NCBI GenBank assembly: GCA_003427395.1
Contig: BFEA01000167.1
Location: 751,052 to 815,051 of the forward strand
Length of the DNA stretch: 64,000 nt
Direction of reading: 5' to 3'
DNA from: Chara braunii
Lineage: Eukaryota > Streptophyta > Charophyceae > Charales > Characeae
Shown in pieces: positions 20,599 through 32,172 of this stretch. Below the pieces are notes generated by a model that saw only the letters and a list, made by a program, of their open reading frames with translations, ran no database searches and was not told where the DNA came from. Within the stretch, counting starts at the first letter, position 1. Each line of letters begins with the position of its first letter. The position numbers were made by a program, and so were the translations under genes.

Positions 20599-23500
20599 TC
20601 ACAAACACGAACACGCCATCTCAGTCAGCAGTGCCACCCTCGTCTTCGGCAAACTGCTCGCTGCAGTTGCTGGATTCGGGGTCATCCTCAACAATTTGTT
20701 TGCGAGCCTTGCACCGCTGTTTTTTTTTTTCGGCTTTGCAGCCGGACCGGCAGTTGCGTTCTTTCGAGGCCTGCCACGTGGGAGTTTTGGCTTCGGTCGT
20801 TCGTCCCCACGGGGCGCCTTCCTCTTCCTCCCAACCCTGCTGACCCACAGGTTGTCGTGTTGGGCTTCCGCTTTGTTGGCTGGGAAGTCGGGGGAATTCT
20901 CCGGTGAGCCAGCAGCCTCCACAGTTTGCTTCCGACCCTTGTACACGGTCGTCACTGCATGCTGCTGCTGCTCCTCCTCTATGTTCGCCGTCTTTTCCTG
21001 CTGCTGCTCCTCCTCACTCTCCTCCAGCTCCTCTTCTTGCTGGTCCGTGCCCTCCCCTTGCTCCTGTTCCATCTCCTCCTCTCGTTGCTCCATGCCAGCC
21101 TCTTCTTCTCCCTCCTCTTGCTCCTCCATCTTTTCTTCTTCCTCCCATGGCTGGCCAATCTCGTGTTCTGCCTCCTCCTCTCACTGGCCCATCGCCTCTT
21201 CTTTTTCCTCCTCTAGCCGGCCCATATTCCCCACTGGCTCCGATTCTTGCTCTCCAACCTTCTTCTTCAGTTTCTCCAATTCTCTGCGGGTTGGTATAGC
21301 TGCGCGTCGCTCCTCCTCCTCCCGCATTCTCCTTTGCACCCGTTCTTGATCCGCATCAGCCCATGCCTTTGCACGGTCGACCTCCTCCTCATTTGTGTCG
21401 ATTGGACGGCGGTGAAGCACCATCTCCATGTCGGTGTCGGTCTGCGGTACCTCGACATCCAATTGGATGTTGTAATGCGCTGTAGTGTTCGTCGTGCATT
21501 GAGATGGTGTTGTGGGCGGCCGTTCTCGACAGCGCTGTGCTGCTTCCCTCCTCCCAACATATGTAGTGCACGGGATTGACGTCGGAATTCCCAACTCAAA
21601 GTCATCGTCCGATGACTCGTCAACTTCCCCTTCGCTAGACGTTTCCGACCATGGAGTCTTCCCCTTCCACACCTCGTCGTCAAGGTCGCTGTCGTCGGTG
21701 CACTCCTCCTCCTCCTCCTCGTCTTCGAGGCTCTTCGGAATCCGGCCCTTTGGTGTCTTGATGAAGGCCCGTTCCCGCACCAGCTCGTCCTCCGTCTTGT
21801 CCTTCTCCTCCACGGGGTCCTTCAAAATAGAACCATCATCCACCTCAGGCTCCGGAAGAGACTCGAAGAACTGCGCCCACAAGTCGATGTAGCCGGCGTC
21901 CTTCAAGTTCTTCCCGGAGTGCAGCAGCTGCATATTCCAGTGAATATACACCAACTTCTCCAAGGTTGAGGGGTTCAACCGATTCCGCCGCTTCGAGTGG
22001 ACCAAGTCCATCGAAGACCAATTCCGCTCTGCCGGAGTCGCCGTGCTCCACATGCCCATTACTTTCATGGCAATGGCCTGCAGCCCCGGCACATCGACAC
22101 CATGAGTTGCCCACCACTCCGATGGCCAGATGGTGTTAGAATCTGCGACCGCATCACCATCCCACATTTCTTGTCCTTCCGCCGGGGGTTGAACCCGGTC
22201 GGTTTCGTGTGGAACTCTCGCAGGTCGCTGAGAATCTGCGCGTGGGCGTCTGATTTCCAAGCACCGTCGATCTGGCGCTGCAAATAACGCAGAGCATTCT
22301 GCACAAGTGCGCTGTCCCGGTCCAACAACCACTTCGTCTCTCTCCTCCGTGGGTCGAGAAGAAAAGCCAAGGCATGTACCGGTTGCCGCATCATCTTCAT
22401 GCGGTCCCTCACCTTCTCGAGCACCGTACGTCGCTGCTCCTCTGTCAGCATGACCTCCCCCAACATCCTCTCCGTTAGCCGGTCATACTCCACAAGGTTT
22501 AACGGGGCGGTCCCGTCCTTGTCCATCCTCCGAAGCAATACATACAATGGCTCCATCACCTCCACCACCTTCTTCAACTCGGGCCACCAACCCTCACTCC
22601 GCAAAGTGAAGAAGACAAGATCCGCCTTGCAGCTTGGTCGTCGACCACCGCATCGCCTTCCATCTCCCGACTAGGCTCCCTTCGACCATCTGCTTCAAAA
22701 TCGCCCTCCGATCGTACAACCGCTCCATCATCATGTAGACCGACCCAAAACGGACCTCGGTCGGTCGCAACAGCGATAATGAGTCGTCCAACGACATCAT
22801 TAGGCTATGTGTGCAGTGGTGGTTCCGTATAAACTTGACAATGGTGTGGCTCCGATTCACCGTGCCCTTGATCCAATCCAACTTGCTGATGTCCCGTAGC
22901 AGCAAGCTGCAGCAATGCGCAGCACACGGAACCCAAGGTATCCGCGAAACCGCCAAGTCCGTGCGCCGCTCCAAAATCTGCGCGGCCTTCTTGTTCACCT
23001 CCGCATTGTCGGTGCAAATTGCATTGATGCGTACTCCCTCATTATCTTCTCCCAAAGTCTGGCCAGCGCTGGTCCGGTCTTCTTCTTTCCATCCATCGAC
23101 ACCGTTGCCACCAGCACCGCTCCCTGCTCCCCCGCCGCCAAGAAATTCATGACAGGTCTCTCCCTCCGATCGGTCGGCCCGTCCGTGACGAAAGTGCAGC
23201 CCGTGACATCCCAGCATGCAGTCAAAGGCTGCACTTGCTTTTGAATGCGCAAAAAGATGAAGTCGAGCATCACCATCCGGATGTGCTTCGCAGAAGGCAA
23301 TTTCACCTTCGGCCGTGCGTTGGCCACCTCCAAATACACCTCGTGCAGTTTGAGAGTGGTGTCAAGTTCAAAAAATTGAGCGTGATTCCCGCCCGGAACA
23401 TTGCCTTCGCCCATGCAATGTCCAACTTCTTTTGAGCTGCGTTGTCCACCCATCTCGTGCTGGTTGTTTGCTGCACCAGAGCCGCCCTTGTGGTGGATTG

Positions 23501-24160
23501 ACACTCTTCTCGCAGCGTCTCCCCCGCTGCACTTTCCTTTCCCCGCTGCGCCGTCTCCTCGACTGCCTCCCTCCCTGCAGCAACCGGCGGTTGTGGCTCC
23601 TCGTAACCACGACGAACAACCGCGTCCGCACCATCGTCGTTTGCTGCAGCCCCCCCCTCCTTGATGTTGTGCAGCTGCCGGTAGTTCTGCAGTAGGTAGA
23701 GAGTCTTCTTGTCGCTTCGCAGCACCTTCACCCCTTGGGCCACCAGCTTATGCACAATCTCCCCTGTTCGGAAAGGGCACGACTTGAGCATCTTCAGGAA
23801 GTGCTCAACTGCACGTGTGCTCGTGCCCCTCCAAATGGTCGAGCATAGCCGACACCTCAGCCAATACTCTCCCTGGCCCTTCGGTACAGCCTCCTGCCCT
23901 TGTTCCACGCGCTTCCATATCTCCTTCTCTGCCTGCAACTTCTTTTGTCTCTCTTCAGGCTGTGGGACGAACAGCGAGGGGTCAGTTGCCGGTGTGAGGT
24001 CTTTAGAAGTCACCCTCGACGGTGTACTTGAGCTGGCGATGTCCTTCCCGCTGCCCTCTCCTCTTTCCAACTGCCTCCGACTTCCTTGTCCAGCAATCGC
24101 ACCCCTTGCACTGCTCCCACCAGCCATAGTGCTGCAATCACCTCCTCCCTGCAACTTCAA
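20599..24160 (-). pseudogene. hAT-2: BED/DUF659/hAT-type transposase with acidic, AT-hook tail
   Basis: Minus-strand frames in order: 23303-24160 opens with Gly/Ser-rich MAGGSSARGAIAGQG. It then has a well-formed BED finger (WLRCRLCSTIW ... VEHFLKMLKSC) and the start of DUF659. 22995-23504 has TGCTFVTDGPTDRRERPVMNF; 22594-23217 has NAICTDNAEVNKKAAQ and PCAAHCCSLLLRDIS; 22065-22604 has VHALAFLLDPRRRE. 21181-22332 has the dimerisation region (GMWSTATPAERNWSSMDLVH, SKRRNRLNPSTLEKL) and then a long acidic tail. After one in-frame TGA (21181-21183), the same frame continues to 20599 through EEEEK/Q-rich coiled coil, GRKRKAPRGD and an AT-hook PRGRPRK (20761-20781). The Asp positions absent in hAT-1 are kept here. 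It is broken by about four frameshifts and one stop. TIRs not identified. Confidence 0.88.
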
Positions 24161-24180
24161 TTCTCTCCCTGCAGCTTAAC

Positions 24181-25430
24181 AATGTTCAAGAAGAAGAAGA
24201 AGAAGAAGAAGAAGGAGAAGGAGAAGACAAAGAAGAAGATGGATTGATGAATGGATGGAGGGAGGGAGGGATAGCGAGATGGGATGATGGATGGATGAAT
24301 GGAGACTGCTAAACAACGACCAAGAAAAAGAAGAAGAAGAAGGAGAAGAAGAAGAAGAAGAAGAAGATGGATGGATGGATGGAGCGAGGCGGGGAGGGAT
24401 GGCGAGATGGGAGAATCGAGGGATGGAGGAAGGCTGCTAACCAATGTTGAAGAAGAACTAGAGGGAGGGGGAGAAGGGATGGCGAGATGGAGGATGGAGG
24501 GATGGAGGAAGGCTGCTAACCAATGTTGAAGAAGAACTAGAGGGAGGGGGAGAAGGGATGGCGAGATGGAGGATGGAGGGATGGAGGACGGCTGCTAACC
24601 AATGTTGAAGAAGAACAAGAGGGAGGGGGGGGAGGGAGGGGGGGAAGGGATGATGGAGGGATGGAGGGAGACTGCTTAACAAGGTCCAAGAAGAAGGAGA
24701 TGGATGGATGGATGGATGGAGGGGGAGGGGGAGGGTATGGCGAGATGTGAGGATGGAGGGATGGAGGGGGAAAGGGATGGCGAGATGGGGGGATGGAGGG
24801 ATGTAGGGAGACTACGTAACAAGATCCAAGAAGAAGAAGGAGATGGAAGGATGGATGGATGGAGGGGAGGAGGTATGGCGAGATGGGAGGGAGGGAGACT
24901 GCTTAACAAGGTCCAAGAAGAAGAAGATGGATTGATGGATGGAGGGGAGGAGGGATGGCGAGATGGGAGGGAGGGAGACTACTTAACAAGGTCCAAGAAG
25001 AAGAAGAAGATGGATTGATGGATGGAGGGGAGGAGGGATGGCGAGATGGGAGGGAGGGAGATTGCTTAACAAGGTCCAAGAAGAAGAAGAAGATGGATTG
25101 ATGGATGGAGGGGAGGAGGGATGGCGAGATGGGAGGGAGGGAGNTGCTTAACAAGGTCCAAGAAGAAGAAGAAGATGGATTGATGGATGGAGGGGAGGAG
25201 GGATGGCGAGATGGGAGGGAGGGAGGGATGGCGAGATGGGATGGAGGGACGAAGGGAAGGATGATGGAGGATGGAGAATGGCGAGATGGGATGGAGGAAG
25301 GGACAAATGGATGGACGGATGGATGATCGATGATGGAGGATGGCGAGATGGGATGGAGGGAGGGAGGGATGGATGGGAGGATGGAGGAAGGGAGGGAGGG
25401 AGTAGGGAAGGAGGGGAAGAAGAAGAGGAG
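24181..25430. repeat. GGAT/GGGA minisatellite with ~80-bp unit
   Basis: Units marked by GCTGCTAACCAATGTTGAAG (24434, 24512, 24591) and by GCTTAACAAGGTCCAAGAAG (24672, 24811 variant, 24900, 24980, 25063, 25143) repeat every ~78-87 bp, separated by GATGG/GAGG-rich DNA. One N at 25144. No gene. Confidence 0.9.
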
Positions 25431-27196
25431 AGAAGAAGACTTAACGAATGGAAAAGAAGAAGAAGAAGAAGAAGAAGAAGAAGAAGAGGGTGAGGAGGGT
25501 CAGAAGAAGACGAGAGAACTACGAGAAAAGGAGAAGAAGATAAGCGGAGAAGGAGGGGGAGAAAGGCCGGCCTTTTTTTTTTTCTTTTTTTTTTTTGACC
25601 TATCGTGTATCACGTGACCTACCGAATGTCGACGAACTGAAAGAAGAAGAGGAAGAAGATGGATTGACGGATTGGGGGGGGGGAGGGATTGCGAGATGGG
25701 AGGGAGGGAGGGATGGCGAGATGGGATGGAGGGACGGAGGGAGGGATGATGGAGGATGGAGAATGGCGAGATGGGATGGAGGGAGGGATGGATGGATGGG
25801 AGGATGGAGAAAGGGAGGGAGGGAGTAGGGAAGGAGGGGAAGAAGAAGAAGAGGAGAGAAGAAGACCTAACGAATGGAAAAGAAGAAGAAGAAGAAGAAG
25901 AAGAAGAGGGTGAGGAGGGTAAGAAGAAGAAGACTAGAGGACGACGAGAAGAGGAGGAGGAGAAGAAGATAAGCGGAGGAGGGGGAAAAAGGCCGGACTT
26001 TTTTTTTTTTTGTTTAAACCTGTCGTGTATCACGTGACCTACCGAATGTCGACAAACTGAAAGAAGAAGGAGAAGGAGAAAAGGAGAAGAAGAAGGAGAA
26101 GAAGAAGAAGAAGAAGAAGAAGATGAGGAGGAGAAAGGAAACGAGAAGAAGAAGAAGAAGAAGAAGAAGAAGAAGAAAAAGAAGAAAAAGAAGAAGAAAA
26201 AGAAGAAGAGGAAGAAGAAGAAGAAGGAGAACAAGAAGAAGAAGAAGAAGAAGAAGAAGATGGGGAAGAAATATGGCTGCGGTAGGGTATGGCAGCGGGG
26301 TGTGGCGGTAGGGTATGGCGGCGGTAGGGTATGGCAGCATGGTATGGCGGTAGGGTATGGCAGCGGCAGGGTAAGGCGGCGGCGGGGTATGGCCGTGCGT
26401 TATGGTAGCGGCGGTAGGGTATGAAGAAAGGCAGGGAAGGAGTAAGGAAGGACGATAAGAAGAAGAAGAGCAGAGCAGAAGACCCTAGCGAATGGAGCAG
26501 AAGAAGAAGAAGAAGAAGAAGAAGAAGAAGAAGAAGAAGAAGAGAGGTGAGGAGGGGAAGAAGAAGAAGATCAAGAAAGGTCGGGGAGAAAGATGAAAAC
26601 GCGAAGGGGAGGAGGGTAAGAAGAAGAAGAAAATAAGCGGAGGAGGGGGAGAAGGACGAACTTTTTTTTTTTTTTTTTTCAACCTGTCGTGTATCAGGTG
26701 ACCTACCGAATGTTGACGAACTAGAAGATGAAGAAGAAGGAGAAGAAGAAGAAGAAGAAGAAGAGGAGGAGGAGAAAGAAAACGGGTGGGGGACGAGGGG
26801 AAGACGAAGGGAAGACAAAGAAGACGAGAGGAGGAGAAGGAAGAGAGAAGAAGAAGAAGAAAAGAAGAAGAAGAGAGGTGAGAAGGGGAAGAAAAAGAAG
26901 ATCAAGAAAGGTCGGGGAGGAAGATGAAAACGCGAGGGGGAGGAGGGTAAGAAGAAGAAGACGAGAGGATGACGAGAAGAGGAGGAGGAGAAGAAGAAAA
27001 TAAGCGGAGGAGGGGGAGAAGGACGGCCTTCTTTTTTTTTTTTTAACCTGTCGTGTATCAGGTGACCTACCGAATGTTGACGAACTAGAAGATGAAGAAG
27101 AAGAAGAAGAAGAAGAGGAGGAGAAAGAAAACGAGTGGGGGACGAGGGGAAGACGAAGGGAAGACGAGAGGAGGAGAAGGAAGAGAGAAGAAGAAG

Positions 27197-27227
<31 letters not shown>

Positions 27228-27242
27228 CGTTACCTGCAACAG
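25431..27242. repeat. (GAA)n-rich higher-order repeat
   Basis: Long imperfect (GAA)n/(GAG)n arrays contain four copies of a 42-bp unique unit (25597, 26017, 26681, 27045), each preceded by GGCCGGCC-like sequence and a T run. A GGCGGTAGGGTAT-type array lies at 26278-26425. Long open frames here are repeat artefacts. Confidence 0.9.
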
Positions 27243-27560
27243 TTACCCTAGCAGCAGGGCCTTCATCTGCCCGTCCAACACAACCCTACGATCACGACAG
27301 GAAGAAGAAGAAGAAGAAGAAGAAGAAGAAGAAGAAGAAGAATGGCGCCTTCGTCGTCGGGGCCTTCGTTGTAGCAGCAGCAGCAAGGCGGTCGTGGCCT
27401 TCGTCGTAGCGAGAGCAGGTGGACGGTCGGGCCCTTCGTCGTAGCAGCAGCAGCAGGAGAGTCGGCGCCTTCGTCGTAGCAGCTGCAGCAGCACTTGTCG
27501 ATGGCGATGTCGACGGGCGACGGGCGACGGCGCAGGAGGAACTTCGATTGTGCTGGGGGG
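27243..27560. repeat. Degenerate GCCTTCGTCGTAGCAGCAGC repeats and (GAA)n
   Basis: The motif recurs four or more times between ~27343 and 27490, with a (GAA)n block at 27300-27341. No gene. Confidence 0.7.
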
Positions 27561-27920
27561 GCAAGTGGCAGACCACCCCAGCCGATCCCAGGTTTGAACG
27601 CGGGATGTTTGGCGCCTAGATCAACTGACTCTGTGGCCGTTGATCATGGCGGATCTATGGCCAGAGAGAGCCCACAAAGTTTTCAAAATCCCGCAGGCCT
27701 ACCGGGCCCGACGGGTCGGTTTTCCTGGCCGGTCGGACCCGGTAGGCCTGCGGGAGGCCAAAAGCAACGAAACGGGGGTCTGAAACCCCGAAACAGGTCA
27801 TTGCTTTGGGGGGGCCCTGCCCCCAACCGGGTGCCCTGCCCGGCCAGGCCGCCCGGGACCTCCCCCGGGCGTCCTCCCGTCAGCCGGGCGGCCCGGATCC
27901 CCACCCAGATTAAAAGAACT
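27561..27920. repeat. GC-rich insert, copy 2, with strong hairpin
   Basis: Arms at 27690-27712 and 27732-27754 pair over 23 bp with one mismatch around a 19-nt loop. The rest (to ~27915) is CCGGGC-rich and ends next to AGATTAAAAGAAC, mirroring the start of the 19991 insert in reverse orientation. Confidence 0.6.
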
Positions 27921-27969
27921 AATTGCTTGAATTTGCTCTGCACCTTTCTTTTCCATCACTCAAATCAAA

Positions 27970-28039
27970 GGCTAACTGGCATAAAGGTAATGTATTGGCC
28001 TGCAAATCGACGAGTGATGGTTTGAATCAATCCTTAGCC
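27970..28039 (+). pseudogene. tRNA-Cys(GCA)-like sequence, copy 1 (degenerate)
   Basis: GGCTAAC/CTTAGCC acceptor arms pair at 6 of 7 positions. The box A-like TGGCATAAAGG matches the polymerase III consensus. The anticodon loop CTGCAAA carries GCA. The T arm is GATGG/CAATC with one mismatch. The anticodon stem is poorly paired, so it is probably a pseudogene. Flanks are shared with copy 2. Confidence 0.6.
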
Positions 28040-28644
28040 AACTTACTCGGCACGTTGACCAATTGCCTGAATTTCTTAAGAGGTGTTCGACATGTCACTA
28101 TGGACAGCTCTTCGACAAGAAGCGATCGATCTACATTATCTACTTCAAGATTGAATTCATCTCCAATTTTCCTTTTTTCTTCCCATTCATGTTTCAAATA
28201 AATGAATCGAGCTTCCAGCCCTAGTTAGAAGTAAGCCTACTATTCTGTAGTCGCAGTCGGTGGTTCGTATAAGTCGAAGTTGACCGTCCGAAGATTCATC
28301 TGCGTCAGGTGAATGACCCCTGAGGAGTACCAGTTGGCGACCGGTCGAAACGCGGAATCGGGTCGCGCCGTCATGCGTCGTCGTTTCCCATGATTATCTT
28401 TACTACGATGCACTACCAGTGCTCGGATTGTTAATTGCTGTCTGTATTTTCTCCCGCCTCGCATCTGTCTTGCACTGTCATTATGCTTTGTCATACGAAT
28501 GTGTCTATGTGAGTAAGCGTCTTACCATCCACCATGAACATTTTAAAACACTCCCACATAGATGAGACACTAGTTTTATTCTTTTTTAATTGAAAAAAAC
28601 AACTCATTGCTTTGCAGCTTTCTTTTTTCATCAATCAAATGAAA
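28040..28644 (+). other. Spacer between tRNA-like copies
   Basis: ~28175-28210 and ~28540-28610 resemble 19838-19990 (pyrimidine tract, AAACACTCCCA, TTTTTTAATTGA). This suggests a broken copy of the RING-like gene's 3' part in plus orientation, split by about 300 bp of unrecognised sequence. Confidence 0.4.
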
Positions 28645-28715
28645 GGCTAAGTAACACAACGGTAATGTATTGGACTGCAAATCCACAACCGATGGTTCAA
28701 ATCCATCCTTAGCCT
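28645..28715 (+). tRNA. tRNA-Cys(GCA)-like sequence, mitochondrial type
   Basis: A 71-nt cloverleaf can be drawn by eye. The acceptor GGCTAAG/CTTAGCC is perfect (7 bp). The D arm ACAC/ATGT has 3 pairs. The anticodon loop CTGCAAA has GCA with 4 paired stem positions. The T arm GATGG/CCATC is perfect with loop TTCAAAT, and the discriminator base is T. The overall sequence resembles plant mitochondrial trnC as I recall it, more than a nuclear or plastid one. A second, worse copy with similar flanks lies 675 bp upstream, so it may be a mitochondrial-derived insertion or the head of a tRNA-type SINE rather than a working gene. Confidence 0.6.
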
Positions 28716-28854
28716 ACTTGCTCGACAAGTTGACCAAGTAGCCTGCGTTTCTAAAGAGATTGATATTGCCTGTTTATAAGTGGATTGGAACCACTGCCAT
28801 CACGGCCAACTTGTACGCTGCGAGAAAGAGGCAAAGGAGAGGATGAGGAAAGGC

Positions 28855-29151
28855 TCAAGAATGGGTCTGTCCTTGACCACAGACATAACATGCATTGTAA
28901 GGATTAGGGGGATGAAACCATGAAGGCCTAGCTGAGCATTCTCCGCCACGACAGCTGGCATTGAGCATGTCCACCATAAACCCCCTAAATATGGCATGTT
29001 GATTGCAGGCCAAAATGACGGATGAACGCTCACCGCAAAAGACCATGCATTCATATATGTCCTCCCCCTTGGCCTTACTTCTTCTCCTGCCTCCCTCCTC
29101 CCTCCCTCCAATCGGCCTCCCTGCTTTTGTAATGCCCGAACTAAGAACCAC
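28855..29151 (-). pseudogene. Cys/His-rich RING-like protein remnant, copy 2
   Basis: The minus frame has IYECMVFCGERSSVILACNQ, HAIFRGFMVDMLNASCRGGE and GQGQTHS, aligning with copy 1 at 19489-19731. Two zinc-ligand Cys have become Phe (HAIFRGF), and the terminal CPLC is replaced by ACYVCG, so it is decayed. It lies opposite in orientation to the nearby 3'-like fragment at 28175-28610, so the locus has been rearranged. An Arg/Gly-rich N-terminal stretch (GGREEGGRRRSKAKG) has no match in copy 1. Confidence 0.45.
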
Positions 29152-29535
29152 ATTTCACTTTCTTTCTTTTTCTGGTTGACGTAAAGACTGCATTTCTTTT
29201 CAAGATCTTACGAAAGGATGCACAATGCAAAAAAAGAGAGAGGAAGAAGGGTAAAGAGAGGAGGATGCATTTGGTAAGATAAGAAAAAGGAAATGCACTC
29301 TCTAGATCGGGCACAAACAAGGGAGCACAAATGGAGGGGCGAGGTTAAGGGAAACCAAACGGAGGAACGGAGGACAGAGGGATAAGGTAAAGCCACTGGC
29401 GGAAGGAGGGAGGAAGAAAGGAGAAAGAAAGGAGGGAGGGCTGAGGGGGCAGCAAGGGGTGAGGGCGGAAGGAGAGAGGGTCAAAGCAAGAATGGAGGAG
29501 GATGGGCCGTGGGACGAGGAATGGTTATGGTGCCT

Positions 29536-29537
<2 letters not shown>
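29152..29537. other. Purine-rich spacer
   Basis: GGAGGGAGG/GAAAGGAG-rich DNA without a recognisable gene. Confidence 0.4.
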
Positions 29538-30225
<688 letters not shown>

Positions 30226-30560
30226 AGGGGCACCAATCACGGTTGCACCAAGGTCTCAAAGCACATAGTAGCAGGAAGCATGTAGCAGAGGGGAGAGAGA
30301 CAAGAGAGGAGAGAGAGAGAAAGAACAGAGAGGAGAGAGAGAGAGAAAGAACAGAGAGGAGAGAGCAGCCACAAGTAGGGCGCAGCTCCCAGCATGTTGC
30401 ACATCCGTAGAGCCAATTCACAGAGCACGTAGAGTAGCACCAAATCACGTAGCAGATCAAGCGTAGCACCAATTCACGTAGCACATCAAGTGTAGCACCC
30501 GTTCAAGAAGCATGAAGCACGTAGCACATAGTACCAACAGCACCAATCCGCGTTGGATGT
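30226..30560. repeat. Degenerate CACGTAGCACCAA repeats with GAGAGA tracts
   Basis: CACGTAGCAC/AGCACCAAT words recur about ten times, interleaved with two GAGAGAGAAAGAACAGAGAG units (30310-30360). The same words recur at 32005-32300. Confidence 0.6.
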
Positions 30561-31363
30561 GTGTGCGTGTGTGTATGGGTGGGTGGGGAGGGAGGGGGGA
30601 GCAGCGAGAGAGAGAGAGAGAGATGTGTTACATGCTCAGTTGGGCGATGTACATAATAACCGAGGATCCGCAATGTGATAAAAAGGACTGAATGGACAAT
30701 GCAGTGCGAGTGGAATCTCAACAAGCAAATGTGCATTCCGATACATACAAAAGGTGCTTTATAGCGCAGTGGAAGACTTAGATACAAGTCCTGACCTGAC
30801 CGGGACTGATCTCTTTCACGTAGCACAAGATAGCGAAGCAGAATGCTAGAGTACTAATGACTAACCCAATCGATGTTTCAACGCAGACCAAACAGACATC
30901 ATGCTCATCACAAAGTGTGAAGGGGCCTGGCGCTATACACAGGAAAGAGGCGCCCGTTGCAGACATACACAGACGAAGAGCAAGGGATCAGACGGAGAAG
31001 AGGAAGGGGGAAATGGGAAAGTCGTCAACACCAAGTCTCGTTACAAGTCCCAAATAATCTCTCTTCAAAATGTCTGGAGTCCCATGTCGAGTATGGATCC
31101 AATGTCACCAAGCTCTCTCTCTCTCTCTCTCTCGTAGTCTGCTGATGCAGTGAAGTCAGATAGTGAGAGGGTGAGAAGGAAATGGTGGACTGAGAAGAGG
31201 AAGAAGAAGAACTCTCTCTCTCTCTTGTATGCCAGGTACTAACCTGTGAAGATGGTGCTGTACTGCAGGTACCTCGAAGACGAAGCTGGAGCAACGGTGC
31301 TGCAGGTAGATATCCCTGGCCTCCGCCCAATCTCTCTCTCTCTCTAGTACTACTCTAGCTATG
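30561..31363. other. Spacer with short GA and CT tracts
   Basis: (GT)n at ~30557-30575, (GA)n at 30605-30622, (CT)n at 31113-31135, 31213-31224 and 31332-31345. The rest is not recognised. Confidence 0.5.
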
Positions 31364-31435
31364 GCGCCCAGCGCTGAAGACTACAGCTAACGCTACTAGC
31401 GCCCAGCGCTGAAGACTACTGCTAACGCTACTCTA
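31364..31435. repeat. 35-bp tandem duplication
   Basis: GCGCCCAGCGCTGAAGACTA occurs at 31364 and 31399, and the following CGCTACT is repeated too. Confidence 0.8.
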
Positions 31436-31921
31436 CTCCTGCAGCGCTCCTCCAGAGTGCTGCTGCCGAATCCTGAAGACTACTGACTGCCTCCTGCCTG
31501 CACGTGAAGTGCATGGGAAGTCCCTATGAACTACATCGGCCTGCCTCCTGACTGCCTCCGACTGCCTGCAGTTGCAGGGCGGGCAGTCCAGGAGGCTGCA
31601 CTTGCCAATGCCAAGCTGAGCCAGGGGCTGGCGCTGCAGCTGTCGTGGGAACAGGCCAAAAATAGCCTGTTCCTAACACCCTGGTTCGGTGCCTGAGTTT
31701 CAGGGCAGGTCGGTCTGATGACAGACCGAAAATGGCCCTTCGTTTCAGGCTAAAAAGGCTACTGCCATTTTTAGTCTGAAACGACACAGGGTCCTGTTTT
31801 TCAGGCTTTCGAGCTGAACAGACACGGGGCCTGTAGGCCCTGGTTTTCAGGCTTTCAGCCTGAGGGACACAGGACCTGGAAAATGGCCCTCGTGTGCAGG
31901 CGCAACATGTAACAGAGACAG

Positions 31922-31927
<6 letters not shown>
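31436..31927. other. GC-rich stretch with hairpin
   Basis: CGTTTCAGGCTAAAAA (31741-31756) pairs with TTTTTAGTCTGAAACG (31768-31783), one mismatch and an 11-nt loop. TTTTCAGGCTTTC occurs twice downstream (~31798, ~31842). No gene. Confidence 0.5.
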
Positions 31928-32004
<77 letters not shown>

Positions 32005-32085
32005 ACATAGCACACTGCACAAATTCGTTAGCGCCTACTACTTAGCATGTTGCACAAACCACGTAGCACGTAGCTCCAAGCACGA

Positions 32086-32172
<87 letters not shown>

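Noticed and set aside
24434-25160. CRISPR-like spaced repeats
   Set aside because: The intervening DNA is GGAT-rich repeat, not unique spacers; this is a minisatellite.
25500-26905. Long Phe/Leu and Ser-rich frames on the minus strand
   Set aside because: Products of (GAA)n arrays with no non-repeat coding sequence.
27495-28025. 176-codon Pro/Gly/Arg-rich frame
   Set aside because: Spans the GC-rich hairpin insert; composition is explained by CCGGGC palindromes.
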